From NCBI RefSeq assembly GCF_003837865.1, contig NZ_RQIS01000001.1, forward strand, positions 310,001-374,000: 64,000 bases of DNA, read 5' to 3'. The notes beneath the pieces were generated by a model. It saw only the letters and a list, made by a program, of their open reading frames with translations. It was not told the origin of the DNA and searched no databases. Positions 34,721 to 44,424 of this stretch are shown here, piece after piece; the stretch's first letter is position 1; every line of letters starts with the position of its first letter. The stretch comes from Paraburkholderia dinghuensis (GTDB lineage: Bacteria; Pseudomonadota; Gammaproteobacteria; Burkholderiales; Burkholderiaceae). Both the position numbers and the translations under genes were made by a program.

Positions 34721-35917
34721 TCATGCATAGCGGCGAAGGCGCGAAGCAAATTCCTGGAGCGCCTGGATACCGCTTTGCTCGGCGCGATGACACCAATCCT
34801 GCAGTTGCGTGAGCAGTTGTTCGCGCGAGGCGCTCGAACGCTCCCATATCGCTGCGAGCTCGTTACGCAGTTCGATGAACGTGCGCAGCTTCTGGCTGTC
34901 CGCGAAAATCTGCGGAAGCTGACGCTTCTGCGGCTCGTTCAGGGTGGCCTCTTCCTTGTCGAACCACTTGCGCGCGCCGCGCATCAACTGGTACTTCTCG
35001 CGGGCACCCGCTTCCTTGAGGTGCGCGAGTTCCTGGCGATACGCCTGCCTCACGGCCTTCGCGTAACGCGCCATCACTTCGTAGCGGTTCGACAGCACGG
35101 CCTGCAGCGTTTCCTGGTCGAGCACGAGCTTGCCCTGCGTGAGACGCGGCGACGGCGCGACCTTCTTGACCTTGGCCAGCCCGACCGATTGCATCATCCG
35201 GATATACATCCAGCCAATGTCGAACTCGTACCACTTGTTCGAGAATTTCGCGGAAGTCGCGAACGTGTGGTGGTTATTGTGCATTTCCTCGCCACCGATG
35301 ATGATGCCGATCGGGATCAGGTTCGTGCTGGCGTCCGCGTAATTGAAGTTGCGATAACCCCAGTAGTGACCGAGACCATTGACGACGCCTGCCGCCCAGA
35401 ACGGAATCCACGCCATCTGAATGGCCCACACGGTCAGGCCGACCGCGCCGAAGAGCGCGACGTCGATCACCATCATGAGACTCACACCGAGGACCGAATA
35501 CTTCTTGTAGACGTTGCGCTCCATCCAGTCGTCGGGCGTGCCGTGGCCGTACCGGCGCATCGTCTCTTCGTTCTTCGCTTCTGCGCGATACAGCTCCGCG
35601 CCCTGGAGCAGCACCTTCCAGATGCCGCGCGTCTGCGGGCTGTGCGGATCTTCTTCGGTTTCGCACTTCGCGTGGTGCTTGCGATGGATCGACGCCCACT
35701 GGCCCGTGAGCATGCCGGTGGTCATCCACAGCCAGAAACGGAAGAAGTGACTCGCGATGGGATGCAGGTCGAGCGCACGGTGCGCCTGGCAGCGGTGCAG
35801 GTACACGGTCACGCCGACGATCGTGATGTGCGTCACGACGGCGACAAAAAGCAGGATCTGCCACCACGAGAAATGCAGCAGCCCGTGGGCGAGAAAATCG
35901 AGCAGGGAATTCAACAA
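34721..35917 (-). CDS. membrane fatty-acid desaturase (acyl-CoA/phospholipid delta-9 type)
   Basis: Di-iron membrane desaturase (398 residues). The three histidine boxes are clear: HRCQAH (about residue 41-46), HRKHH (about 78-82) and HNNHH near 216-220. The hydrophobic segments flanking them (HFSWWQILLFVAVVTHITIVGVTVYL, SVLGVSLMMVIDVALFGAVGLTVWAI, IPFWAAGVVNGLGHYWGY) fit the fold with the active site at the cytosolic face. The C-terminal third (about 260-398) is soluble, Arg/Gln-rich and helical, longer than in minimal desaturases. It would introduce a cis double bond into membrane acyl chains, for fluidity control. Start at 35917; no operon partner. Confidence 0.9.
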   Translation of the reverse strand: MLNSLLDFLAHGLLHFSWWQILLFVAVVTHITIVGVTVYLHRCQAHRALDLHPIASHFFRFWLWMTTGMLTGQWASIHRKHHAKCETEEDPHSPQTRGIWKVLLQGAELYRAEAKNEETMRRYGHGTPDDWMERNVYKKYSVLGVSLMMVIDVALFGAVGLTVWAIQMAWIPFWAAGVVNGLGHYWGYRNFNYADASTNLIPIGIIIGGEEMHNNHHTFATSAKFSNKWYEFDIGWMYIRMMQSVGLAKVKKVAPSPRLTQGKLVLDQETLQAVLSNRYEVMARYAKAVRQAYRQELAHLKEAGAREKYQLMRGARKWFDKEEATLNEPQKRQLPQIFADSQKLRTFIELRNELAAIWERSSASREQLLTQLQDWCHRAEQSGIQALQEFASRLRRYA

Positions 35918-36148
35918 GGTCTATACCCGTGGAACAAGGGAATTCGGCGACTTCGGTTTTGCAGGATCGCCGGAGTCAGGAAAATGAAAGCGTTGGGGAC
36001 GCCTGGACGGCATTCTACTAGAATCGCTGCAAGTGTTTGTAACAAATAGGAATTCTTTTCTATCCCACCGCGCTCGTCAACGCAGGATTACGCGCATGCG
36101 GCGCTATGCTGCACCGTTTTGCTGCGTCATTCCGCCGCATGCGGGCGG

Positions 36149-37477
36149 CTATATTTGCGCGTCCGGCTTCGGTGCACGAGGTGCCTCCTCCCCGCCGACG
36201 ATCCGGACCTCGCGCTGTGGAAACGGAATCGAAATGCCGTGTTCCTTGAAGAGGCGCCAGATATTGACGTTCACGGCCGAACGCACGCCCGCCGTGCCCT
36301 TGGCCGCATCGGCAATCCAGTAACCCAGTTCGAGGTCGATGCCGTCCGCGCCGAACCCGACGAGATACGGGGTCGGGGCCGGATCGGCCAGCACGCGGTC
36401 CACGCCCCCGGTCGCGCGTGCGAGCAGCGGCATCGCGAAATCGAGGTCTGTGTCGTAGGTCACCTGCACCGCCGCCTTCGCGTAGCCGCGCGTCAGGAAT
36501 GACGACTGGTTCTGCACAACGTCGGTGATGAGCTTTTCGTTCGGGATCAGCGTCTCGACACCGTCGAGGCCCCGCACCACCGTGTAGCGCGTGCGGATCT
36601 GCGTGACCTTGCCCGCGAGACTGCCCACGTTGATCGTGTCGCCAAGACGCAGCGAGCGGTCGATCAGGATGATGAAGCCCGACACGTAGTTGCTCGCGAT
36701 TTTCTGCAGCCCGAAGCCGAGGCCGACGCCGAGCGCGCCGCCGAACACGCCCAGCACCGTGATGTCGATGCCGACAATCGAGAGGCTGAGCAGCACCGCC
36801 GCGAACATCAGCAACGCGCGCCCGACGCGCGCGAGCACGACGCGCACGTTGGCGTCGAGGGTGGTGGCGCGCATGAGGCGGTCTTCGAGCGCCGAGCCCG
36901 CCCAGATCGCCACGACCATCGTTACACCGACCCACAGCACACCGCTTTCGAGAGAAAGCAGGGTGACGTGCTCGGTGCCGATGCGAAAGCGCACGCTCGC
37001 CATCCAGTCAAGCACGTCGTCCTGGATGCCGAGCACGGTCAGCGCCATGGCAACCCAGACGGTCAGCGAGACGACCTTCTCTACGATGGACAGCAACGCG
37101 TGCGTTTCACCCTTGCGGCCGAACGCCCGTCGCGCGAGGAAGAACGCGATGTAGATGAGCCCGATGCCGAGGAGCGGCACAAGCGCGAGATTGAGGAGCG
37201 ACGTGTGGATGAAGTTGCTCGCGATCTCGCGTGCGATCCAGACGCAGCCCGCGCCGATGAGCGGAAACAGGGCCTTGCTGAGACTCTCCGCGCCGAAGGG
37301 CAGCGTGCCGTAACGCTTCTGGCGACGCCGTTCGAGGGCGCGCCGCGTGACGCGCGCGAGCACGAAGGCCACGACGAGCGCGGCAACCAGCACGCCCGCC
37401 TGCCAGAGCATGACTGGCTGGCCGAAGTCGCGGAATACGCCGCCCAGCATGTGGGACAGCAAACGGTTCTCGATCAT
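36149..37477 (-). CDS. MscS-family mechanosensitive ion channel
   Basis: A 442-residue small-conductance channel homologue. There are about five hydrophobic helices: 24-44 (WQAGVLVAALVVAFVLA), 70-90, 97-115, 135-153 and 178-200. The pore-lining TM3 is VLGVFGGALGVGLGFGLQKIASNYVSGFIIL (about residues 249-279), the strongest family feature with its Gly/Ala packing pattern, followed by the cytosolic IDRSLRLGDTINVGSLAGKVTQIRTRYTVVR domain. The C-terminal basket region ends with HGISIPFPQREVRI. It would release solutes on hypo-osmotic shock. Longer N-terminus than MscS itself (about 286), so an intermediate-size subclass. Conserved C-terminal tail is Pro/Ala-rich. Confidence 0.92.
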   Translation of the reverse strand: MIENRLLSHMLGGVFRDFGQPVMLWQAGVLVAALVVAFVLARVTRRALERRRQKRYGTLPFGAESLSKALFPLIGAGCVWIAREIASNFIHTSLLNLALVPLLGIGLIYIAFFLARRAFGRKGETHALLSIVEKVVSLTVWVAMALTVLGIQDDVLDWMASVRFRIGTEHVTLLSLESGVLWVGVTMVVAIWAGSALEDRLMRATTLDANVRVVLARVGRALLMFAAVLLSLSIVGIDITVLGVFGGALGVGLGFGLQKIASNYVSGFIILIDRSLRLGDTINVGSLAGKVTQIRTRYTVVRGLDGVETLIPNEKLITDVVQNQSSFLTRGYAKAAVQVTYDTDLDFAMPLLARATGGVDRVLADPAPTPYLVGFGADGIDLELGYWIADAAKGTAGVRSAVNVNIWRLFKEHGISIPFPQREVRIVGGEEAPRAPKPDAQI

Positions 37478-37546
37478 GATGCGTGTTCGCGCGCGGCCCG
37501 GCGGGCCGCGCGCTAGTACTTGTGACTTGCCGCTACCGGGGAGCCG

Positions 37547-38947
37547 TTACTCGAGCGCCGAGTCCGGCACGGAGACGACTTCGCGCGCCTGTGCAATCGC
37601 GTCGGTCGTCTCCCCGGTTGCCTCGCTTACCGCCGCCGACTCGTCCGGCGTGGTTTCGGCCTGCGCCGACTTCGTCTTGGGTTTTGCTTCGCCGCGACGC
37701 TCCAGCACGGCAGCAAAGAAGCCGTCGGTGGCGTGGCGGTGCGGCCAGAGCTTGAGGTACTCACCCGTATCGAGGCCGATGCGCTGCTCCGCGAGCACGT
37801 CGCGCGCACTCACCAGTACAAACTCCGGATGCGCTTCAAGGAACTGGGTAATGACCGCCTCGTTCTCGGCTTCAAGGATGCTGCAGGTCGCGTAGACAAG
37901 GCGGCCGCCACGCTTGAGCAAACGCGCGGCGCTCGTGAGGATCGACAACTGCTTCGGCGCGAGTTCGGCGACCGACTCGGGCGTCTGCCGCCACTTGAGA
38001 TCGGGATTGCGGCGCAGCGTGCCGAGGCCCGAACACGGCGCATCGACCAGCACTCGGTCGATCTTGCCGACGAGCCGCTTGATCTTCGAATCGTGCTCGC
38101 TGTCGATCAGCACCGGATTGACGTTGGAGAGCCCGCTGCGCGCAAGGCGCGGCTTCAGCTTCGCAAGTCGGCGATCCGAGACATCGAACGCGTAGAGACG
38201 CCCCGACGAGCGCATCATCGCGCCGAGCGCGAGCGTCTTGCCGCCCGCGCCGGCGCAGAAATCAACGACCATCTCGCCACGGCGCGGCGCGACCAGCGAA
38301 CACAGAAGCTGGCTGCCCTCGTCCTGCACTTCGAACCAGCCGTTCTTGAACGCATCGAGTTTCGAGAGGGCCGGTTTGGTCGCAACGCGCACGCCGAACG
38401 GCGCGAACGGCGTCTCGCCGGCATCGATGCCGGCATCGGCGAGCGCACGCAGCAACTCGTCACGGCTCGCCTTGATGGGGTTCGCGCGCAGATCGAGTGG
38501 CGCCGGGTAGTTCACCGCGGCAGCCAGTTGCGCGAATTCGGCGGCATCGAACCGCGGTTCGAGCGCACGCACGATCCACTCGGGCAAGTTCAGTTGCACA
38601 CGCTGCGGCAGACTCGCCGGATCGACCTTCGATACGTGTTCGAGCCAGTTCGCCTCGGCGTCTGAGACGAACGGGCGGACGGCCGCCCGGCCTGCAGTCG
38701 CCATCAGGCCCAGCAGGGCCAGGCGCCGCGTCGGGCTGCCCGTGCCGCTCTCGGCCAGATGCGCGAACTCCATGCGGCGGCGCAGTACCGCGAACACCGC
38801 TTCGGCGATCACGCCGCGCTCGCCGTGACCGAGCTTCGGATGCTCGCGGAAAAACCGGCTCGTCACCGCATCGGCGGGGCCAGTGAACTTGAGGACGTCG
38901 GCGAGCAACGTTTCGGTTTGTCCGATCAGAAATCCATGCAGTCTCAT
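37547..38947 (-). CDS. RsmB-type rRNA cytosine-C5 methyltransferase
   Basis: NOL1/NOP2/Sun family enzyme (466 residues). The N-terminal ~180 residues are a NusB-like helical RNA-binding region; the SAM-binding block is VVDFCAGAGGKTLALGAMM (about 229-247). The releasing Cys lies in VLVDAPCSGLGTLRRNPDLKW (about 301-321) and the catalytic Cys in LVYATCSILEAENEAVI (about 353-369). These motifs make an active m5C methyltransferase; RsmB (16S position 967) is the likely target but RsmF-like activity is not excluded. The ~45-residue C-terminal tail is Lys/Ala/Glu-rich. Overlaps purN by four bases (ATGA). Confidence 0.9.
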   Translation of the reverse strand: MRLHGFLIGQTETLLADVLKFTGPADAVTSRFFREHPKLGHGERGVIAEAVFAVLRRRMEFAHLAESGTGSPTRRLALLGLMATAGRAAVRPFVSDAEANWLEHVSKVDPASLPQRVQLNLPEWIVRALEPRFDAAEFAQLAAAVNYPAPLDLRANPIKASRDELLRALADAGIDAGETPFAPFGVRVATKPALSKLDAFKNGWFEVQDEGSQLLCSLVAPRRGEMVVDFCAGAGGKTLALGAMMRSSGRLYAFDVSDRRLAKLKPRLARSGLSNVNPVLIDSEHDSKIKRLVGKIDRVLVDAPCSGLGTLRRNPDLKWRQTPESVAELAPKQLSILTSAARLLKRGGRLVYATCSILEAENEAVITQFLEAHPEFVLVSARDVLAEQRIGLDTGEYLKLWPHRHATDGFFAAVLERRGEAKPKTKSAQAETTPDESAAVSEATGETTDAIAQAREVVSVPDSALE

Positions 38948-39633
38948 GCGCCCTCCCCGGCGGCTTGTGCGTTGGCGTTGTCTTTCGCGTTCGCGTTGGT
39001 GTCGTCAAGGAAGAGCCATTGCGGCTCGGGTGGCGTGAGCGTGACGCGTTCGCCGTCGAGCGCGAGGCGCCCTTCGACGAACCAGCGCACCGCACGCGGA
39101 TAAATCACATGCTCGGTCTTGAGGATGCGCGCGGCGAGCGCCGCGGCATCGTCGCCCGCGCACACCGGCACGGCCGACTGCAGGACGATCGGCCCATGAT
39201 CGAGCGTCGGCGTGACGAAATGAACCGTCGCGCCATGCACGCGACAGCCCGCGTCAAGGGCCTGCTGATGCGTCTTGAGACCAGGAAAGCTCGGCAGCAG
39301 CGACGGATGAATATTCAACATCCGACCCGAATAATGGGCTACAAACCCGTCAGTCAGCACGCGCATGAAGCCCGCGAGCACGACGAGATCTGGCTGATAG
39401 CCGTCGATGACTTGTGCAAGCGCCGCGTCGAACGCAGCGCGATCGGAATACTGGCGATGATCGACCACCGCCGTGGCAATGCCGTGCGAAGCCGCGAACA
39501 TAAGGCCCGCGGCGTCAGGGCGGTTGGCAATCACGGCGGCGATGCGCGCCGGCCAGGCTTCGTGCGCGCAGGCGCGCACGACGGCTTCCATGTTGCTGCC
39601 CCGTCCGGAAATCAGGATGACGAGATTTTTCAT
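38944..39633 (-). CDS. purN: phosphoribosylglycinamide formyltransferase
   Basis: Third step of purine synthesis, formylating GAR with 10-formyl-THF. LVILISGRGSNMEAVV is near the N-terminus (residues 4-19), phosphate binding through GRGSN. FMRVLTDGFVAHYSGRMLNIHPSLLPSFPGLKTHQQALDAG (about 88-128) contains the catalytic Asn-x-His and the SLLP/FxG substrate loop, and HFVTPTLDHGPIVLQ (about 138-152) carries the catalytic Asp. Length (229 residues) includes a ~15-residue Asn/Ala-rich C-terminal extension not usual in PurN. The stop overlaps the start of the RsmB-type gene, giving a translational pair. Confidence 0.96.
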   Translation of the reverse strand: MKNLVILISGRGSNMEAVVRACAHEAWPARIAAVIANRPDAAGLMFAASHGIATAVVDHRQYSDRAAFDAALAQVIDGYQPDLVVLAGFMRVLTDGFVAHYSGRMLNIHPSLLPSFPGLKTHQQALDAGCRVHGATVHFVTPTLDHGPIVLQSAVPVCAGDDAAALAARILKTEHVIYPRAVRWFVEGRLALDGERVTLTPPEPQWLFLDDTNANAKDNANAQAAGEGA

Positions 39634-39699
39634 CCGCGGATTTTATCATTGAGGGCGACCTCCGACGCCCGGGCAGGGGCGGCGGACCGCCCGAGCGTT

Positions 39700-39705
39700 T
39701 ATAAT
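39700..39705 (+). promoter_or_regulatory. -10 box upstream of ribF
   Basis: Perfect TATAAT 75 bases before ribF, within the divergent purN/ribF region. A clear -35 is not seen; a GGGCGG-CCGCCC dyad lies just upstream. Confidence 0.45.
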
Positions 39706-39780
39706 CTTTTGTTTCGTCGCGGCCCGATCGCCGCACGTGACAACGCCACACCAGCCACATTAACGGTCCGTTCCGCAATC

Positions 39781-40776
39781 GTGAGAGTCTTCCGCGGTCT
39801 ACCCAACGCCGAAAGCCGCGCGCCCTGCGCGCTCACCATCGGCAACTTCGACGGTGTCCACCGCGGACATCAGGCGCTGCTCGCGCGCGTGCGGGCGGCA
39901 GCCGATGCGCGCGGCCTGCCCGTCTGTGTGATGACCTTCGAGCCTCACCCCCGCGAGTTCTTCAATCCTGCCGGCGCACCGCCGCGCATCGCCATGCTGC
40001 GCGACAAGCTGGAAGCGCTCCGCGATAACGGCGTGGACCGCGTCGTCGTCGAGCACTTCAACCAGACGTTCGCGAGCCAGTCGCCCGATACGTTCGTCGA
40101 GCGTGTCCTCGTCGGCGGTCTCCACGCCCGCTGGATGCTGGTCGGAGACGACTTCCGCTATGGCGCCAAGCGCGCCGGCGATTTCGAGTCCCTCAAGATC
40201 GCGGGCCGTCAGTACCGCTTCGAAGTCGAGCAGATGGCGACCGTGGCCGACCCGTCAGGCGCGCGCATCTCCAGCTCGAGCGTGCGCGCACAGCTTGCAG
40301 CGGGCGACCTCGACGCGGCGCGCGCCGCGCTCGGCCGCGGCTACGCGATCAGCGGGCACGTCGTGCACGGCCTGAAACTCGGCCGCGACCTCGGTTTCCC
40401 GACGATGAACTTTCCGATCGGGCACAAGCGGCCGGCGGCGAAGGGCGTCTTCATCGTGCAGGTGCACGGCATTGCCGAGAGCCCGCTGCCGGGCGTCGCG
40501 AGCCTCGGCGTGCGCCCCACCGTCGACGACTCGGGCCGCGTACTGCTCGAAGTGCATCTGCTCGACTGGCACGGCAGCGCCTATGGCAAGCTCGTGCGCG
40601 TCGAATTCCTGAAGAAGCTGCGAGACGAGGAAAAGTTCGTCGACCTCGAAACGCTGACTGCAGCAATTGCCCGCGATGTGGTCAACGCCCGCGCGTGGTT
40701 CGCCGCCACGGGCGCCGACGCCGCTGGCACCCGTTCCACCGGTTTCGCGACCTCGGCCACCGACCGAATTAGGTGA
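39781..40776 (+). CDS. ribF: bifunctional riboflavin kinase / FAD synthetase
   Basis: Makes FMN then FAD from riboflavin. The N-terminal nucleotidyltransferase domain shows CALTIGNFDGVHRGHQALLARV (about residues 19-40; HxGH motif) and MTFEPHPREFF (about 55-65), then SSSVRAQLAAGDLDAARAALGR (about 162-183). The C-terminal kinase domain has HVVHGLKLGRDLGFPTMNFP (about 192-211), with the GFPTxN motif, and LLEVHLLDWHGSAYGKLVRVEFLKKLRDEEKF. GTG 39781 gives 331 residues; the longer ORF upstream is antisense to purN. First gene of the ribF-ileS-lspA run, conserved in many proteobacteria. Confidence 0.96.
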   Translation: MRVFRGLPNAESRAPCALTIGNFDGVHRGHQALLARVRAAADARGLPVCVMTFEPHPREFFNPAGAPPRIAMLRDKLEALRDNGVDRVVVEHFNQTFASQSPDTFVERVLVGGLHARWMLVGDDFRYGAKRAGDFESLKIAGRQYRFEVEQMATVADPSGARISSSSVRAQLAAGDLDAARAALGRGYAISGHVVHGLKLGRDLGFPTMNFPIGHKRPAAKGVFIVQVHGIAESPLPGVASLGVRPTVDDSGRVLLEVHLLDWHGSAYGKLVRVEFLKKLRDEEKFVDLETLTAAIARDVVNARAWFAATGADAAGTRSTGFATSATDRIR

Positions 40777-40940
40777 CCCGCGGCCCGTGCGCGCGAAGTC
40801 AATGCGCCGCGCGGATCCCCGCCTCCTGCGCCCCACTCGCGATGACGCGAGCAGCGCGCGAGGCGACGTGAGGCGGCAGTTATGCGGCGAGGCCGCTCGC
40901 GCCGACCCGAGTATCCCCAAGAATTCACCGTGATCTCACC

Positions 40941-43793
40941 ATGAGCGACAAGAAAGCATCCTCCGGCAAGCCCGCGCAGAAGTCCGAATCGAAGTACCCC
41001 GTCAACCTGCTGGACACTCCGTTCCCGATGCGCGGCGATCTGCCGAAGCGCGAGCCCCAGTGGGTCAAGGAATGGCAGGACGGCAAGATCTACGAGAAGA
41101 TCCGCGCAGCCTCGAAGGGCCGCAAGAAGTTCATCCTGCACGACGGCCCGCCGTATGCGAACGGCGACATTCACCTCGGCCACGCGGTGAACAAGATTCT
41201 CAAGGACATGATCGTCAAGGCGCGCAACCTCGCGGGCTACGACGCGGTCTATGTGCCGGGCTGGGATTGCCACGGCATGCCAATCGAAATCCAGATCGAA
41301 AAGCAGTTCGGCAAGTCGCTGCCCGCGCAGGAAGTCATGCAGAAGGCGCGCGAGTACGCCACTGGCCAGATCGAGACGCAGAAGGCCGGTTTCCGACGTC
41401 TGGGCGTGCTCGGCGACTGGGACAACCCGTACAAGACCATGAACTTCGCGAACGAAGCCGGCGAAATCCGCGCGCTCGCGAAGATCATCGAGAAGGGCTA
41501 CGTGTTCCGCGGCCTCAAGCCCGTGAACTGGTGCTTCGACTGCGGCTCGGCGCTCGCTGAAGCCGAAGTCGAGTACAAGGACAAGACCGATCCGACCATC
41601 GACGTGGAGTTCCCGTTCGCGCAGCCCGCCGAGACGGCCGCCGCGTTCGGCCTCGCGGCGCTGCCGCGTCAGGAAGGGGGCATCGTCATCTGGACCACGA
41701 CGCCGTGGACGATTCCCGCCAACCAGGCGCTCAACGTCCATCCGGAAGTGGTCTACGCGCTCGTCGATACGCAGCGCGGCCTGCTGATCCTGGCTGAAGA
41801 ACGCGTTGAAGCGTGCATGAAGGACTTCGGACTCGAAGGCCGCGTGATCGCCACGACGCCGGGCGAAAAGCTCGCGAACCTGCGCTTCCATCACCCGCTC
41901 GCGTCCGCGCATCCGGGCTACAAGCGCACGTCGCCGATCTATCTCGGCGACTACGTCACGACCGACACCGGCACGGGCATCGTGCACTCGGCGCCCGCCT
42001 ACGGTGTCGAGGACTTCATCTCGTGCAAGGCCCACAACATGGCCGACTCGGACATCATCAGTCCGGTGATGGGCGACGGCCGCTACATCGAATCGCTGCC
42101 GCTGTTCGGCGGCCTCACGATCTGGGCCGCGAACCCGAAGATCGTCGATGCACTTGACGCCGCCGGCACGCTCCTGCGCAGCGAGAAGTACGTTCACAGC
42201 TACATGCACTGCTGGCGCCACAAAACGCCGATCATCTACCGCGCCACGTCGCAGTGGTTCGCAGGCATGGACGTGAAGCCGAAGGATGGCGGCAAGACGC
42301 TGCGCGAGACGGCGCTCGAAGGCATCGAAGCGACGGCGTTCTATCCGTCGTGGGGCAAGCAGCGCCTCTACGCGATGATCGCGAACCGCCCTGACTGGAC
42401 GCTTTCGCGCCAGCGCCAATGGGGCGTGCCGATGGCGTTCTTCGTCCACAAGGAAACGGGCGAGCTGCATCCGCGCACACTGGAGCTGCTCGAAGAAGTC
42501 GCGAAGCGTGTCGAAAAGAACGGCATCGAGGCGTGGCAGACACTCGATCCGCGCGAGCTGATCGGCGACGACGCCAACCTGTACGAGAAGAACCGCGACA
42601 CGCTCGACGTGTGGTTCGACTCGGGTACGACGCACTGGCACGTGCTGCGCGGCTCGCACAAGGATCAGCTGCAGTTCCCGGCCGACCTCTATCTGGAAGG
42701 CTCGGACCAGCATCGCGGCTGGTTCCACTCGTCGCTGCTGACGGCGTCGATGCTCGATGGCCGCCCGCCATACGACGCCCTGCTCACGCACGGCTTCACC
42801 GTCGACGGCGAAGGCCGCAAGATGTCGAAGTCGCTCGGCAACGGCGTCGATCCGCATGAAGTGGCGAACCGCCTCGGCGCAGAAATCATCCGCCTGTGGA
42901 TCGCCTCGACCGACTACTCGGGCGAACTCGCGATCTCCGAGGAAATCCTGAAACGCGTGACGGAAAGCTATCGCCGCATCCGCAACACGCTGCGCTTCCT
43001 GCTGTCGAACCTCTCCGACTTCGAATTCGACAAGCACGCGCTGCCCGCAGCGGAGTGGCTCGAAATCGACCGCTACGCCGTCGCGCTTACGCACACGCTG
43101 CAAAACGATGTGCTCGCGCACTACGACCGCTACGAGTTCCACCCGGTCGTCGCGAAGCTGCAGACGTTCTGCTCGGAAGATCTCGGCGGCTTCTACCTCG
43201 ACGTGCTGAAGGACCGCCTCTACACGAGCGCGCCGGATTCGAAGGCCCGTCGCGCCGCGCAGACCGCGCTCCACCACATCACGCACAGCCTGCTGCGCAT
43301 CCTCGCGCCGTTCATGTCGTTCACGGCCGAAGAAGCGTGGAAGGTGTTCCAGCCGCAGACCGAAACGATCTTCACGGAGACGTTCCACGCGTTCCCGGAC
43401 ATCGCGCAAGCGGACGAGCTGATTGCGAAGTGGACGCTCCTGCGCGACGTACGCGGCAACGTGACGAAGGCGCTCGAAGAGGCGCGTGTGGCCAACCAGA
43501 TCGGCTCGTCGCTGCAGGCAGAAGTGCGCATCCTCGCGAGCGGCGCGCGTTACGACGCGCTCACCTCGCTCGGCGATGACCTCAAGTTCGTGCTGATCAC
43601 GTCGGCGGCGGAAGTCGTCAAGGTGGAGAGCGAAGCGGATGAGGCTGTCGAGGTCGTCACCTCGAAGTACCTCAAGTGCGAACGCTGCTGGAACTACCGC
43701 GAAGACGTCGGCGCAAACGCCGAGCATCCGGGGCTGTGCGGCCGCTGCTTTGCAAACCTGTTCGGTAACGGCGAGACGCGGAGCGCGGCATAA
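40941..43793 (+). CDS. ileS: isoleucyl-tRNA synthetase
   Basis: Class I synthetase (950 residues) charging tRNA-Ile, with editing of valine. The HIGH-like motif is [18 protein letters not shown] (about residues 67-84), and the editing CP1 domain follows with [15 protein letters not shown] (about 252-266). The KMSKS motif is [15 protein letters not shown] (about 627-641), and the class-specific [18 protein letters not shown] block is at about 583-600. The C-terminal zinc finger [24 protein letters not shown] is complete. TAATG joins it to lspA. The target of mupirocin in other bacteria. Complete, no irregularity. Confidence 0.98.
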   Translation: MSDKKASSGKPAQKSESKYPVNLLDTPFPMRGDLPKREPQWVKEWQDGKIYEKIRAASKGRKKFILHDGPPYANGDIHLGHAVNKILKDMIVKARNLAGYDAVYVPGWDCHGMPIEIQIEKQFGKSLPAQEVMQKAREYATGQIETQKAGFRRLGVLGDWDNPYKTMNFANEAGEIRALAKIIEKGYVFRGLKPVNWCFDCGSALAEAEVEYKDKTDPTIDVEFPFAQPAETAAAFGLAALPRQEGGIVIWTTTPWTIPANQALNVHPEVVYALVDTQRGLLILAEERVEACMKDFGLEGRVIATTPGEKLANLRFHHPLASAHPGYKRTSPIYLGDYVTTDTGTGIVHSAPAYGVEDFISCKAHNMADSDIISPVMGDGRYIESLPLFGGLTIWAANPKIVDALDAAGTLLRSEKYVHSYMHCWRHKTPIIYRATSQWFAGMDVKPKDGGKTLRETALEGIEATAFYPSWGKQRLYAMIANRPDWTLSRQRQWGVPMAFFVHKETGELHPRTLELLEEVAKRVEKNGIEAWQTLDPRELIGDDANLYEKNRDTLDVWFDSGTTHWHVLRGSHKDQLQFPADLYLEGSDQHRGWFHSSLLTASMLDGRPPYDALLTHGFTVDGEGRKMSKSLGNGVDPHEVANRLGAEIIRLWIASTDYSGELAISEEILKRVTESYRRIRNTLRFLLSNLSDFEFDKHALPAAEWLEIDRYAVALTHTLQNDVLAHYDRYEFHPVVAKLQTFCSEDLGGFYLDVLKDRLYTSAPDSKARRAAQTALHHITHSLLRILAPFMSFTAEEAWKVFQPQTETIFTETFHAFPDIAQADELIAKWTLLRDVRGNVTKALEEARVANQIGSSLQAEVRILASGARYDALTSLGDDLKFVLITSAAEVVKVESEADEAVEVVTSKYLKCERCWNYREDVGANAEHPGLCGRCFANLFGNGETRSAA

Positions 43794-44299
43794 TGGCCAA
43801 GACCCTGCCGAAGCAGTCCCAGGCCGGCGGCACGCTCGCTCCCTGGCTGGGCGTCGCGTTAATCGTGATCCTCGTCGACCAGCTCACGAAGATCGCCATC
43901 ACGAGCGTGTTCCGCTACGGCGAAGGCCGCGCGGTTACGTCGTTCTTCAACCTCGTGCTCGTGTACAACCGGGGCGCCGCGTTCAGTTTCCTCGCGACAG
44001 CGGGCGGCTGGCAGCGCTGGGCGTTCACGGCGCTCGGCATCGCGGCGGCGCTCGTGATCTGCTATCTGCTCAAGCGGCACGCCGGGCAACGCATGTTCTG
44101 TACGGCGCTCGCGCTGATTCTTGGCGGCGCACTCGGCAATGTGATCGACCGGCTGATGTACGGCCACGTGATCGACTTTCTCGACTTCCACGTGGGCGGG
44201 TGGCACTGGCCGGCGTTCAACGTCGCGGACAGCGCGATCACGATCGGCGCCGTGCTGCTGGTGTTCGACGAACTGCGGCGCGTGCGGCGCGGACGTTGA
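43793..44299 (+). CDS. lspA: lipoprotein signal peptidase
   Basis: Type II signal peptidase (168 residues) cleaving prolipoproteins before the lipidated Cys. Four transmembrane helices are recognisable: about 16-33, 66-84, 91-108 and 130-155 region. The catalytic Asp pair lies in [21 protein letters not shown] (about residues 116-136) and [18 protein letters not shown] (about 141-158), the latter with the family's F-N-x-A-D motif. ATG overlaps the ileS stop (TAATG). The globomycin target in other bacteria. Confidence 0.97.
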   Translation: MAKTLPKQSQAGGTLAPWLGVALIVILVDQLTKIAITSVFRYGEGRAVTSFFNLVLVYNRGAAFSFLATAGGWQRWAFTALGIAAALVICYLLKRHAGQRMFCTALALILGGALGNVIDRLMYGHVIDFLDFHVGGWHWPAFNVADSAITIGAVLLVFDELRRVRRGR

Positions 44300-44318
44300 G
44301 GACTCTGGGCGATGCGAT

Positions 44319-44410
44319 GCATGGGACTCGGGTAAGCGCTAAAGCGATTACGCGGGTCGACCGCTCTGCATGGGACCCGAGTAAGCGCTAAAGCGCTAAC
44401 TCGGGTCGAC
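44319..44410. repeat. two tandem 43-bp palindromic repeat units
   Basis: Unit 1 (44319-44361) and unit 2 (44368-44410) both run GCATGGGA-CNCGxGTAAGCGCTAAAGCG-...-GGGTCGAC, six bases apart, and differ at a few sites. Each has an internal dyad: CCCGAGTaAGCGCT against AGCGCTaACTCGGG in unit 2. They fill most of the lspA-coaBC gap. The upstream region of nadA holds a related sequence. Confidence 0.85.
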
Positions 44411-44424
44411 ACAGGAGACGCGAT

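Noticed and set aside
38965..39780. N-terminal extension of ribF by 272 codons
   Set aside because: The extension overlaps purN on the other strand; RibF begins at GTG 39781, where family similarity starts.
40581..43727. 1048-codon open frame on the minus strand
   Set aside because: It is exactly antisense to ileS, whose motifs are unmistakable; long antisense frames are expected in high-GC DNA with strong third-position bias.
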